Part shown: positions 10,531 through 22,849 of the stretch, piece after piece
How the letters are laid out: each line of letters starts with the position of its first letter
How positions within the stretch are numbered: position 1 is the stretch's first letter
Translations under genes and position numbers: made by a program
Notes under the pieces: generated by a model
Told to the model about the DNA's origin: nothing
Database searches by the model: none
Seen by the model: the letters and a program-made list of their open reading frames with translations, nothing else
Origin: Aaosphaeria pasadenensis
Lineage: Eukaryota > Ascomycota > Dothideomycetes > Pleosporales
DNA: 64,000 bases
Reading direction: 5' to 3'
Assembly (NCBI GenBank): GCA_022813625.1
Contig: JAKLMB010000034.1
Location: 1 to 64,000, forward strand

Positions 10531-12507
10531 ATGACTAGCACAGATGTTGCTGCAAAGCGACTTCCTTCTGAAATGTCTCCCTTGGGAATACCCCAAGCTG
10601 ATACAGCCATTCAGAAAAAATCAAATATTGACAAAATACTTCCAACTCCATCGATTCAAGTCGAAGATACTGACGCTCGTCCTATCGCCGTTCAGATTCG
10701 AGGATTCCGATTTCAGTTTCTGAATTTATCGTAAGATCTTTGAACCTCCGAGTCTTGTTCCTTAATATCCTCTGATGCAAAAAGAATAGACTTTGTTTAT
10801 GTCTCTTTCTCTCCACCCTAGAGAGTACTGTCGTGGGAACTGCACTTGTTCCTATTACGAATGATCTAGGCGGTTTCCGCATTAGCAGCTGGGTGATTAC
10901 ATCGTACCTGTTAACATACACCGGTGCGTCTCCATTCGCCCCCAAGAGTCTGAGATTGCTTTTTCCTAACAGTGCCTAGGTTTCCTTACAATTCTAGCAA
11001 AGTTGAGCGACATATTTGGGAGGCGTGCAATAATGATTGTGTGCCTTGTACTCTTCATTGCATTCTCTGTGGCATGTGGACTTGTGAGATCAATCGAACA
11101 GCTGTGAGTTATGACCGTTCATCTGTTGAAAAGAGGGGTATCGCCTGATCCAAAACAGAATCATTTTCCGTGCATTTCAAGGAATTGGCGGAGGTGGTAT
11201 CTACACAATGACTTTCGTCATTCTACCAGAAATAGTACCTAAAGAAAAGTATGCCGTGTATGCAGGCATAATCTCTGGAGTTGCAGCCATGTCGAGCTTG
11301 CTTGGACCTATCTTTGGAGGCGTTATCTCAGATCAGGGGACATGGAAGTGGATATTTTTCCTGAAGTATGACCCTTAACTGATCTTGATCCAACAAAAAA
11401 TCTGTCTAACATATTAAAGTGCACCGGCAGGGGCAGTAGCATTAATTCTCTTCTACTTCACTCTTCCGCGAAACTTCCCTCATCCACCTAACCAAGAGTC
11501 AATGACAATGGACTCATTGCGATCGAAACTCCGAAGAATTGACTTCATCGGTGCACTCATTCTTCTTTCATCCTCGATTCTCCTCGTTACAGCCATTGAA
11601 GAAGGCGGCATTCGTTACTCTTGGAAGAGCGCGCTGGTACTCACCCTGCTGGTCCTCTCTGTTATACTTCTATTTGGTAACATATTTTGGTCCCGCTATT
11701 TGCTCAACCGAACGACAAAAAAAGAGTCTATTTTGCCGTGGATAATAATGACCGATAAATATGCTATCGGCCTTCTCCTGGTATGCCTTTTTACTGGCTT
11801 AGCGTTCATTACTTGCATTATCATTCTACCTCAGAAATTTCAGGTCGTGTATGGTGATTCAGCGTCGGAAGCCGGCTACCGACTACTGGCTCTGACACTG
11901 ATTACACCGATCGGTTCAGCTATCTCCGGTATACTTCTGCAAAAGGCCAGAGTGCCTCCTCTATATGTTTTTCTAGGAGGATGGGCTTTCATAATGTTGG
12001 GCGCGGGTCTGCTCACTACGATGGCAGCCTCAAGGGAGCCTTTTCCCATTCGAGAGTATGGATATCAGATCATCATGGGCTTCGGTTTCGGCATCAATCT
12101 GGCTACTGTGGTGATGGCTGCACCACTTGCTTTTTCAGCCAAGAACTTGGGTGAGTTGATTCGCGCATTACTACACTGTGTAGCCTGACGTTGAAGCAGC
12201 TGTCGGCATGGGAATTAGCAACCAATTTCGAGTTCTTGGTGGATGCATCGGGGTTTCCATCTGCGCCAACATATTGAACAGTCGTATTACCAATAAACTC
12301 ACAGGAATCCTCTCTCCAGATCAGATCAAAACCTTACTTGGCTCAGCAAACACAATTTCAACCCTCCCAGCTTGGCTGAGGGACGACATTCGGGGTATAT
12401 TTGCGGTTAGTTTCGTCCATCAAATGCGGGCGATATTAGGCCTAAGCGCCGGAGGACTATGCGTAACTCTTCTCATGATTGAGCGTCGTCCGCGATTCCA
12501 GCAATAA
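10531..12507 (+). CDS. Major facilitator superfamily multidrug-type exporter
   Basis: This is a 14-helix DHA2-type MFS transporter of about 567 aa, a class that commonly exports cluster products. Exons are 10531-10730, 10790-10923, 10980-11103, 11159-11365, 11420-12150 and 12200-12507, all with GT-AG introns of 49-59 nt that keep frame. Diagnostic sequence includes LESTVVGTALVPITNDLGG in the first helices, LAKLSDIFGRR (the loop 2-3 motif A), FRAFQGIGGGG (motif C region) and GPIFGGVISD. The frame is intact to the TAA. Its position between the hydrolase and the sulfotransferase, on the same strand, suggests it belongs to the polyketide cluster. A relic of a paralogue lies at 28262-28520. Confidence 0.9.
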
Positions 12508-12743
12508 GGGTTCCTCCGACGCTTGTAAGGGTCTATGCATGTATATGCATGGGGTAGCTCGCCAAGACAATGTAATGATGACCAGGAACCCAATCCACAC
12601 TTGGGCTGGGAACGCTCTTTGTAATTCAGTCATTCTTATTCTATTCACCTATTGTTCCTGAGAGATATTAAACTCTTCTAATGCCGCTATTTTACCCAGA
12701 TTTTGTCACTACAGCAAAACGTAATTGCAACTTGACTCCCAAT

Positions 12744-13774
12744 ATGTCTTCGAACAGTAGGCTCATCGATGACCTTCCTCCAGCTATGAGAACGAAGCCG
12801 ATGGAAGTTATGGCTCTTGGATTCAGTAGAACGGGTATGGCCAACCGCTCCTTGTTCAGGTACACTTCTAATTTTCAGCAGGAACTATGTGTTAGTAATG
12901 CTCTACCAAGATCCGTTTCTCAGCTGATATGAATACCTTAGCATTGAAAATTGCTTTAGAGAAACTGGGATACAGAGTGTATCACATGTCGGAATGTGTC
13001 ACGAGATGGCAAGACAAGCATCTTCAGCTTTGGGATGAAGCTATCCAGGCAAAACTGCTTGCCAAAGGGAAACCGTGGAGTGGAGATGATATTGACAAAA
13101 TTCTCCAAGATTACAATGCATGTGTACCTGTAACATCCTCGTGAATTATATCTACTGACAAGCAATACAAACTTCAGGCTATTGAAGACATTCCATGCAT
13201 CATGTTCCTGGATGAACTGATGGAGAAATACCCTGATGCCAGAATTATTCTCACAAATCGCGATATCGACTCCTGGGATGTATCTGTCCGTCAGTCTATC
13301 TTTACGATCGTTCAATGGAAGACGCTTCCATTTATCTCAGCGCTTGATCCTGTAAGGAAACCTTGTACATGACCTTCACGGACACTTTGTTGATATGCTG
13401 CTTAGATTCTTTGGCGTCCGTATCTGTCAATTCTGCAGACGATTGTGAACAAATGGACGGATGGAGATATCTCTAACGACCATGCCTTACGCAAGACCTA
13501 CGAGGACCATTACGCCTATATTCGGGCAAAGGTACCCAGGGAAAAGATCTTGGAATTCCAGTCCAAGGACGGTTGGGGGCCTCTATGTCATTTTCTAGGG
13601 AAAAAGATTCCGGACGGTGAGGAGTATCCAAGAGTCAATGATGCAAAATGGACGGTTAGAATCCATGGCTTCATATATTACTTGAGAATATGGCATTGCA
13701 CCCAGAGGTACCTGGCATCAGGTGCAGTGCTGTTGATCGCAATCGGAATCGGCTATTGGAAGTTGATGAAATAA
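12744..13774 (+). CDS. Sulfotransferase-family (P-loop) protein with C-terminal membrane anchor
   Basis: It resembles the fungal Sulfotransfer_4 family, often found in metabolite clusters. Proposed exons are 12744-12834, 12924-13123, 13178-13351 and 13406-13774, about 277 aa. Recognisable stretches are MEVMALGFSRT at the P-loop, LALKIALEKLGYRVYHMSE, IPCIMFLDELMEKYPDA, IILTNRDIDSWDVSVR (the PAPS-binding region of the family) and EKILEFQSKDGWGPLCHFLG. A hydrophobic segment near the C-terminus (SGAVLLIAIGIGYW) would anchor it in a membrane. Splicing the first intron at its best signals alters the end of the P-loop (RTAD in place of the usual RTGT), so catalytic competence is doubtful or the first junction is different. 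An in-frame ATG at 12681 is an alternative start. Confidence 0.72.
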
Positions 13775-14343
13775 GGATTGAATTCTACTTGTCGAGGAAA
13801 TCGTTGCATCTTCATAGGTAGATAGACTCCTCAGTTCCAACATACATGATGTAGCTTCATGTCTATATCAGTAGACCCTTGACGGGCCAGTCACTTTCAC
13901 GTTCAAGGTTGATGTGCTTGACCGAAACCTGAAATGCTGCTATGCCGACCGGATAAAAGGAAATCTATTACCTAGGACTAGTTGTATCTTGAGATAACGT
14001 GTTGCGGCACAGCTCGTATGTATGACCTTGATGCCTGCAGCTGCATAAACAGGTCCTGGAAATCTGCACATCGGTGGCGTTGTAAGATAAACTCAAAGTT
14101 TATTGAATACATGTCCGCAGTAATCCCCCTTATTCTACTTTTCCTTCTTCTCGGACGTGTTACCGTAATGAGTTGAGATATTCTGTACAAGAACGGAGAT
14201 CTTCCGGCGCGGCCCGGTCTGTCCCTAACATTGCCCAGAATTGAGGATGCTCGAACTTTATCCATCTATATAACTGTACTCCAACTCTTTTCAAACTTAC
14301 AAGTTCCTTAATTCATCGTTCATATACCTTAGAAAGATTCAAT
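13775..14343. other. Intergenic region upstream of the second PKS
   Basis: This 569-bp stretch must contain the promoter of the downstream synthase. I see no gene, RNA or repeat. Confidence 0.5.
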
Positions 14344-17300
14344 ATGTCTCATAATTCTAAGAAAGATAATGAAAGGCTGACTGAGACTAGTCAAGTCAAT
14401 TCGCCCGTAGCTAGTCCTTCAATACCGCTACAAGACCAATGTGACTGCATCGATGATTTGCCTTACGAACCCATTGCCGTAGTTGGATTTTCTTTGAAGT
14501 TCGCTCAAGATGCCACTGATCAGGAATCCTTCTGGAGCCTGTTGATGGAGAAGCGTTCTGCACTCACTACTGTGCCACCTGAAAGATACAACGCGGCCGC
14601 CTTTGTGAGCTGCATTGATCTGAAGTTCCATACTCCAATGCTAATTTGCTTGAGTAGAAAGACATGAGCAAAGCACATTTCATTAGAGAGAATCTAGGAT
14701 CGTTCGATGCACCTTTCTTCACGATTTCTCCGGCCGAGGCTGAATGCATGGACCCACAACAACGTTTGCTGTTGGAAACTGGTTACCACGCCTTAGAGAA
14801 CTGTAAGAGATCCGTGGAAGTGCCACAAGATAATATGTAACTTTTACTCATTCGCAATTTTTAGCCGGAATTTCACTCGACAAAGCAATGGGCTCAAACA
14901 CATCTGTGTACGTTGGAAACTTCACACATGACTTTGAAACAATTTCCACTCGCGACCCAGAAACTTTCTGCCCGGCACAAGGTTATTGGAACAAGCAATT
15001 CAATCCTTGCGAACCGACTGAGTTGGTTTTTTGACTTTCAAGGTCCAAGTGCAGTGATTGATACTGCATGCTCTAGTACCCTCGTCGCGCTACACATGGC
15101 TTGCCAGAGTCTGCAAAATGGAGATGCTAGTATGGTAGGGAATACTTTGTATTGACTTAAAGGCAATCACTAACAATGATAGGCTATGGTAGCAGGTTGC
15201 AACCTCTTTTATGACCCTTCGGTAGTAGGGAACTTGAATAGCCTTAATTTTTTGTCTCCCGACGGCAAGTGCTTCAGCTTTGACTCTCGAGCGAATGGTT
15301 ACTCGAGAGGTGAAGGTATTGGCGCTGTGTATTGGCGTTGTTATGTTGAAGCGCCTTTCAGTCGCATTACAGCATGGCGATGTCATCAGAGCGGTAATTA
15401 GAGCAACAGGCTCGAACCAGGATGGCCGCACCCTGGCATCACACAACCCAGTGGACGTGCCCAGGAACTATTGATCCGTTCGACCTACGAACGTGCCGGT
15501 CTTGATATGGCTCTCACGAGATATTTCGAAGCTCATGGTACCGGGACACCGCTTGGTGATCCAATAGAGGCTGAAGCGATTGCGAACGCATTCCAAGGAC
15601 ATACGTCGCCAGACCATGTGATGTTCGTGGGTGCAGTAAAGCCCAACATTGGCCATCTTGAAGGTGCAAGCGGCATCGCAGGACTTATCAAGACAATCAT
15701 TGTGCTCGAGAAGGGAATCATTCCTGCCAACATTTGGCTCGATCGTATCAATCCACTAATCCGTGCTACCTCGTGGCATTTGGCATTCCCTACAGAGGCG
15801 CTTATCTGGCCAGCCCAGGGTATACGTAGGGCTTCTGTAAATTCCTTCGGATTCGGCGGTACAAATGCCCATGCAATCCTCGATGACGCCTACCACTTTC
15901 TTCGGGCCCATAACCTCAATGGAAAACATGCAACCGAAGCAACTCCTTGCCTCCATCCTAAATCCCCAAAGCAAATGGCAACTCAGAAAGCGATGGCAGG
16001 TCCAGAGCAGACAAAGCTGTTCACCCTATCAGCTGCAGACGAAGGTGGAATATTACGCATGAAAGCTGCATATAGTAGGTGGATGGAATGCATCGGAAAT
16101 CGGCATGATCCGAAGTGCATCGACGACCTTATTTACACGCTATCCGCCAAACATAGTCAGCTTACGTGGAAATCATATGCAGTGACTGCTCCATCAGGCA
16201 TGCCACTGTCTGATTGGGAATGGTCAAATCCAGTCCGGTCAGGTATAGTCAACATTTGTTTTGTATTTACAGGACAGGGTGCTCAATGGCGTGGAATGGG
16301 AAAAGAACTGATGCAAATCGAATCATTCAGACTCAGCATGGAAAGCGCAGGACAATTCTTTATTTCACTCGGTTGTACATGGTCATTAATAGGTATCTCT
16401 CACTCATTCTTCAACTGGGAAAACCATCTAACGATGCGTAGATCAGGTCTATAGCACCGACATTACAAATGACAATCTTTCTCGCGCGCACTATAGCCAA
16501 CCTATCTGCACAGCTATTCAGGTGGCCTTAGTAGATCTGCTCAAAAGTTGGGACATTAGGCCAGCCCTGGTTGTTGGACATTCCTCGGGCGAGATCGCAG
16601 CTGCGTATTGTTCGAATGCAATCTCCAAGGAGGCTGCTTGGAGCGTTTCATACTATCGCGGACTGGCAATATCTCTGGCCCAAAAGACTTCTACCCGGGC
16701 AGGATCCATGATGGCGGCCCAAATATCACCCGCGGAACTTTCTAGGTACCTGTCTGCATGGAATTGTGATCATCCGAAGGAAGACTGGATAACGCTCGCT
16801 TGCCATAATAGCCCTTGTAGTGTTACAGTTGCTGGTTCAAAGGATGCCTTGGAATCACTCTCAGAACAATTCAAGAAGGACGGTATACTATTCCGGTTTC
16901 TTAATGTCGACACAGCTTACCATTCATCGCATATGAATGAAGCTGCAGAACTGTACGAAAATCTCCTAATGGACATTCAACCTGGCACACAGCCCCTAGG
17001 CCCAGTGAGAATGGTGTCAACAGTTACTGGGGTTCAACCAACTACGCATGAACTTCGAACAAAGAGATATTGGGTTTCCAATCTTACTGCCCCGGTTCGA
17101 TTTGATGACGCCATTCGAACAATATGTGCACCCACCGGGAAAAAGCTCAGAAGGGGAACGCAGCTACTTTCGGCTAACTACTTCCTCGAGATTGGACCAC
17201 ACTCAACACTGAAATCACCTCTGCGAGATATTCTGAGTAAATTTGGCCAAAACATAAACAGCAACTACTCCTCTGTTTTAGTGCGAAATCAATCCTCACG

Positions 17301-20300
17301 AAGTTCTATCTTACGCTGCATGGGTCAGCTTCATTGCGCCGGGGCTCGGGTTGATATAGCTGCAATCAACGGTTTACCAGCAGCAACACAGATGCTTACC
17401 AATCTTCCCCCGTATCAATTCAATCATTCTCAAGTGCATTGGCTTGAAGGTCGCATCAGCAAAGGGTACAGATTTCGCGCACATCCGGCTCATCCACTCT
17501 TAGGCAATCAGGCTGCAGACTGGAACGACTTTGAGCCCCGCTGGAATAATCGATTTGTTGTCAAAGATACATCATTCTTAGGGCATCACAAGGTAAGTAA
17601 TGGCAACAATATTCATATTCCTTCCATTTAACTTTGACTAGGTTAATGGAATGATGGTATACCCAGCTGCAGGCATGCTGGTAATGGCTATCGAGGGCTC
17701 ACGACAGATCATAAGAGACAGTAAAGAAATAAGTGGATATCGTTTTCAGAATGTTGTGTTCAAGAATCCTCTTGTTCTCACGAATGATCCTTACGGGGTT
17801 GAAACTCAGATGTTTCTGCGACCTATGTATGATACCACGAATCAGGCATTACCATCTTGGCACGAATTCCGTATCTGTTATTACGACAAAGACAATTGGA
17901 GTGAGTCCTGCCGAGGCTGTATTCTGGTGGAACTGTCGAACCAAAATTGGACTCCTTCCGGGGTGAGCGAAGATCAAGAAGAGTTGGCGATGCACTTCGC
18001 TCGCCTAAAGTTAGGACTGCTCCGGACCCATATCTCATTGACCAAGTCAGATGTGTATCAGTCAATGAAAGAGTCTGGTCTGGATTATGGACCAACTTTC
18101 CAGGGACTCGATCACATCAAAGTCAACAATGAAGGCGAAGCTACAGGAGTTGTAGACTTACATCATTGGAAATCAAACTCGGAACAAATCATCTCCTTGC
18201 CCCACGTCATTCATCCTAGTGCATTGGATGCAATACTTCAACTCATATTTCCAGCACTGACTGGACTGGGGAGACATGAGATGCCCACTGCAGTACCTAT
18301 TTGCGTCAAAAGGCTTTGGATCAGCGCGCAGATAGTGAACGAGCAGCAGACAGATCTTCTCAATGTGCATGCTTCATCAAATTTCAAGACAACGCGGGAG
18401 ATTGATGGCCATTTGGTTGCAGCCCGACCAAATACTAGCGAAGTACTTCTCACTGGAGCTTTGAGCATGACGGTCATTGCAAGTGCGGGTCTTACCGCTG
18501 AACGTAAAGACACCGATCGTTGTCGCCTTTACCATGTAGCCTGGGGACAGGACATCGCTCTGCTCACAAACTCCCAAGTCTTGGAAACATGCTGTATGGA
18601 TTTACAATTGAGTAGAATGTTGCCGTTGGAAGATGTAGAAATACAGAAGGAATGGCTATGCCGAACAGCTATCACGAAGACCCTGCAATCCCATCCAGAA
18701 CAGGTTTCGGCGGTGGCTCCATACCTGGAAAGGTATATTGGATGGATGCGACAACAGGTTGCATGCGAACATAAAGGTCTTACCTCCTTGTCACCATCAT
18801 TCAAGGGAAGAGCCGAGGCCGATGCTCAGTCTGATGTGGAGGGTCAAATCGTTGTCAAGATTGCGAAGAATCTGCCTAAATTACTCAACGGGGAGCTGGA
18901 CCCTCTCTCCTTCTTGTTTTCTGACGATCTTCTGGAACAATACTACCAGCACGGACAATGGCCTGGAAACATACTTCCAAAATTAGCCAATTGGATAAGA
19001 ACAATGGTGTTCAAAAATCCCTCAATGAGGATTCTTGAAGTAGGCGCTGGTACCGGCGGTCTTACTTCTGCCCTTCTAGGCAGCCTTGATTGCCATGGAG
19101 ATAGGCATAAAGTGTTTCCATTCGCCGAGTACGTCTACACAGACATATCTCCAGGATTCTTCTCTCGAGCGAAAGAAAAGTATAAGAACTCGCGAATGAC
19201 ATTCAAGGTCTTAGATATTTCAAGAGATCCAGAAGCGCAGGGGTTCGATCTAGGGGCCTATGATATTGTCGTTGCATCAAATGTCATTCATGCGACACCT
19301 GATCTCCAAGTGTCACTCAGAAATTGCCGGCGTCTTCTCAAGACTGGGGGCAAGATTATCTTACATGAGAGCATGGATCCCAATAATCTACTAATAGGTT
19401 TCATTTTCGGTCTTCTTCCTGGTTGGTGGTTGGGCACCGAATCGCAACGTAAATGGAGTCCACTCGTATCTCAGACAGAATGGCACCAGATGCTACTCAG
19501 TTCCAACTTCTCAGGCGGCGAGATTGTTCTCAAGGAGGGTCCTGGGTCAGATGGGCCAAATCCCAGATCAGCAGTCATACTGTCTACAGCCATCGACGAG
19601 GAGAATTCTGCTAATCGGAATAATGAGGATTCTGTCATCGTCATCTACGAGCAGGCTATTTCTGCACAAGCAGACATAGCCCAATCGATCAAGGAGCAAG
19701 ATTCATCTCGTAAAATCATTCAACTACAACTCATCGATAGTCGCGCTGCGCAAGATTTAGACTTCACCCGCGCAACGTGTGTCTTTCTCTCCGAATTCAA
19801 CTCTCAGCTTTTATCCAGCATAAGCGGTCGGGATATATCGTTACTTCAGATGATCTGTTCCACTGCTAAACAGCTGCTGTGGATAAGTGGACAATGTGCA
19901 AGCAGGGAAAGAAGTCCACTCTATAGTATAGTGAGAGGGCTTGCTCGAACAATTGAATCAGAAGATCTTGATTTTAAATTCTTGACAGCAGCGATGGAGT
20001 ACCCATACAACGCTCAAAGAGTCGCGAATCATATTTGGTCAATCCTGGACAACTGCCAACCGCGGTCTGACACTACCTATGAGAATGAGTACCTAGAAAA
20101 GGGCGGGATACTCCATATTAGCCGTGTTATGCAGGCAGAAAGTCTTACTTCTGAGATCTTTCGACCTTCTCAGGCACTCTCAACCAACGAACACTGCTGG
20201 GGAGAGTTTTCCTCGCAGCTTGTTAGCCTTGAGATTGCTTCGGTCGGCCTCATCGACACACTGAGATATGTGCGACACTCTAAAACGCAGGGGACTCTCG

Positions 20301-22440
20301 CTCCTGGAGAGGTAGAAGTTGAGGTAAAGGCCGTAGGCTTGAACTTCAGAGACATTCTGAGTGCACTTGGCCAAGGCACGGACGATTATTTTGGTAATGA
20401 ACTCGCCGGGATTATAACCAAAGTAGGCTCAACTGATGCCCATGGCCTTAGGATCGGTGACAGGGTCTTAGGCCTCGCCACTGGGACGATGAAATCATTA
20501 ATCCGATGTAACGCGTACCAGCTTTGTCGACTACCGCTTGATATGTCTTTCATTACAGGAGCTGCCCTCCCATTGGTATTCTGCACGGCCTATTACAGTC
20601 TGGTCACCTTAGCTCACGTTGAGGCAGGCGAATCTGTATTAATACACTCAGGCGCCGGGGGCCTTGGTCAGGCGAGCATTCAAATCTGCAGAATGCTTGG
20701 ATGCAGAATCTATACTACTGTATCTACTAATGAGAAGGCTACGATGCTTGTTGAAACATACGGTATTCCAAGAACTCATATCTTCTCGAGCAGAACCTTA
20801 GACTTTGCAAAGGGGATATCAAGGCTCACTGACGGGCACGGAGTGGACGTCGTATTAAATTCTCTTGCTGGCGAAGCGTTACGCAGGTCCTGGGAATGTA
20901 TTGCTCCTTTCGGGCGTTTCATCGAGTTGGGAAAGAAAGATATCTACACGACCGAGTCTTCTACCTTTAAAGGACTCCCTATGTCTCCTTTCTCGAAGAA
21001 CGTCACATTCGCGAGTGTTGACCTTCCACAGCTTTACGAGCGGGGTGACCGAATCAGCAGTATACTTCGTTCAGTAATGAAGCTTGTCATGGAGAAAAAG
21101 GTTCAAGCGCCGAAGCCACTGCATGTTATGGGGTGCAGCAAAGTCCAACAAGCCTTCAGAAAAATGCAATCGGGAAATCACATTGGAAAGTTTGTGTTAA
21201 GCTTCTCAGACAATGAGAGAATTAGAATCCAGGGTCGACAGGGCTTCGGTCCGTTATTCGATCAGAGATCTACCTACATATTAGCAGGTGGATTGGGTGG
21301 AATATCTCGAAGCATCTGTCGTTGGATGGTGAAAAGGGGGGCATGCAATATAGTTCTGCTTTCGCGATCCCAAGGCCATGATCGAGGATTGGCAGCATTC
21401 GCAAGTGACCCTGAGACGAGTGGAGCAACGATAAAGACAAGAGTGTGTGACGTCAGCAATGAACAGCAACTAGTTTCAGTTCTGAAGGATGTGATGGCCA
21501 CAATGCCGCCAATCAAAGGCTGCATACAAGCTGCTATGGTCTTGAAGGTAAGTAAAACACCCTAAGGGCCAAATTTGCAAAACCTGACTGTTGAAAGAAC
21601 TCGACCTTTCAGAATATGACCGCACAAGACTGGGCCGCAGCAATCCGGCCCAAGGTTGCAGGTTCGTGGAATCTGCACACCCATTTACCCAGGGAATTAG
21701 ACTTTTTCATTCTCCTTGCCTCACAGTCTGGTCTACTAGGAGCACACGGCCAATCCAATTATGCAGCTGGAAATACCTACCAGGATGAACTCGCTCGTCA
21801 CAGAGTGAGACATGGACAAAAAGCAGTATCTATTGATCTAGGAAGCGTTACCTCGGTAGGATACGTAGCGGATAAGAGTGATGTAAAAGCAATTGCACGA
21901 CGAAACGGCATTGAGGACTTTCACGAAGACGACTTGCTCCAACTTCTCGAGTATTACTGTGATCCAAACTTATCCTTGCTGGACGAATGGCAGGCGCAAG
22001 TAATCACGACGCTCGGAGTTCCTTCTGACTTGAGACGAAAGGAGATCACCGAACCTGCATGGATGGGAAAGCCGTTATTCAAAATTTTGCACCAAATTGA
22101 GCCTACCATTTTGGAACCCCAGAAAAGTTTTAATGAAGTGGGGAGTTGCCAAACCTTGCTGCGAGAAGCAAAGTCTATCGGTGATGCTGGGGATATCATT
22201 TGTGAAGCTGTTCGAACGCATTTGGCAAGCCTACTCGCAGTAGACCGAGAGGACATAAATGCAACCAAGCCAATGCATGCCTACGGTGTTGATTCACTGG
22301 TTGCAGTAGAGCTTAGGAACTGGTTCGCGAAGAGCACTGGTGCAGATGTTCCGGTGTTCGAGATTTTAGGAAACACGCCAATTGCCTCACTGGCCCGCAG
22401 TATAGTGACGAGGAGTAAGCTTGTAACCATTCCTAAGTAG
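14344..22440 (+). pseudogene. Highly reducing polyketide synthase (KS-AT-DH-MT-ER-KR-ACP) with three frame disruptions in KS
   Basis: All domains of a methylating HR-PKS are present in order. KS: DTACSST (about 15062), EAHGTGTPLGDP, KPNIGHLEGASG. AT: FTGQGAQW, GHSSGEIAAAY at about 16577. DH: HHK then NGMMVYPAAG across an intron. MT: LEVGAGTGG (about 19030). ER: NFRD, GAGGLGQAS. KR: GGLGGISRS, SNYAAGN. ACP: YGVDSLVAVELRNW. Introns are 14605-14657, 14803-14864, 15135-15182, 16393-16441, 17593-17641 and 21548-21597. Conserved KS sequence moves between frames at three places not explained by introns: about 14961-14963 (one extra base in an A run), 15325-15337 (a 13-bp duplication) and about 15431-15433 (one base missing in a C run). 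Everything after the KS is open and well conserved, so the breaks look recent. The single-base changes could be sequencing errors; the 13-bp duplication is harder to dismiss. Confidence 0.88.
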
Positions 22441-22849
22441 TATATTTAATACTATCGATCTATTTCCAAAATACAACAACGTCTATATGCCGCTATGTAT
22501 AGTATCTTCTCCTCTTTCTCAACCTACAACACTGCTTTGGGATCATGGGAGATACGCATAGTGGCAGGACAGCAATCAACTAGAAAGCATTGTCTCGGTT
22601 ATAGCTCGCTTCTTCTCTTACAAAGTTTAAAGACATCAGAGCAGTTCCTACAACTTTCATCAGTGTGCCTGTTTTTCGATTCTACAATCTTCTACCTGTA
22701 AAGTTCCGCTGCTAATAAAGATAACTGCATTAGACAAGTTCAGAAATTATTTAAAGGGACTCACTCAACATTGCAACACTACAAAGATGTAACTCCAACC
22801 TATCTCTTCATAATTACGTTGCAGCTGCGATACAGAAAAATATACTCCC
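22441..22849. other. Convergent intergenic region
   Basis: This is the gap between the 3' ends of the synthase and of the membrane protein gene on the opposite strand. No feature could be supported. Confidence 0.5.

Noticed and set aside
14605..14660. Fourth disruption in the second PKS (apparent stop near 14655)
   Set aside because: The stretch has a GTGAGC donor, a GCTAAT branch site and a TAG acceptor and joins in phase 0, so it is a normal 53-nt intron.
16393..16441. Frame break in the acyltransferase domain of the second PKS
   Set aside because: A 49-nt GT-AG intron joins the two conserved parts in frame.
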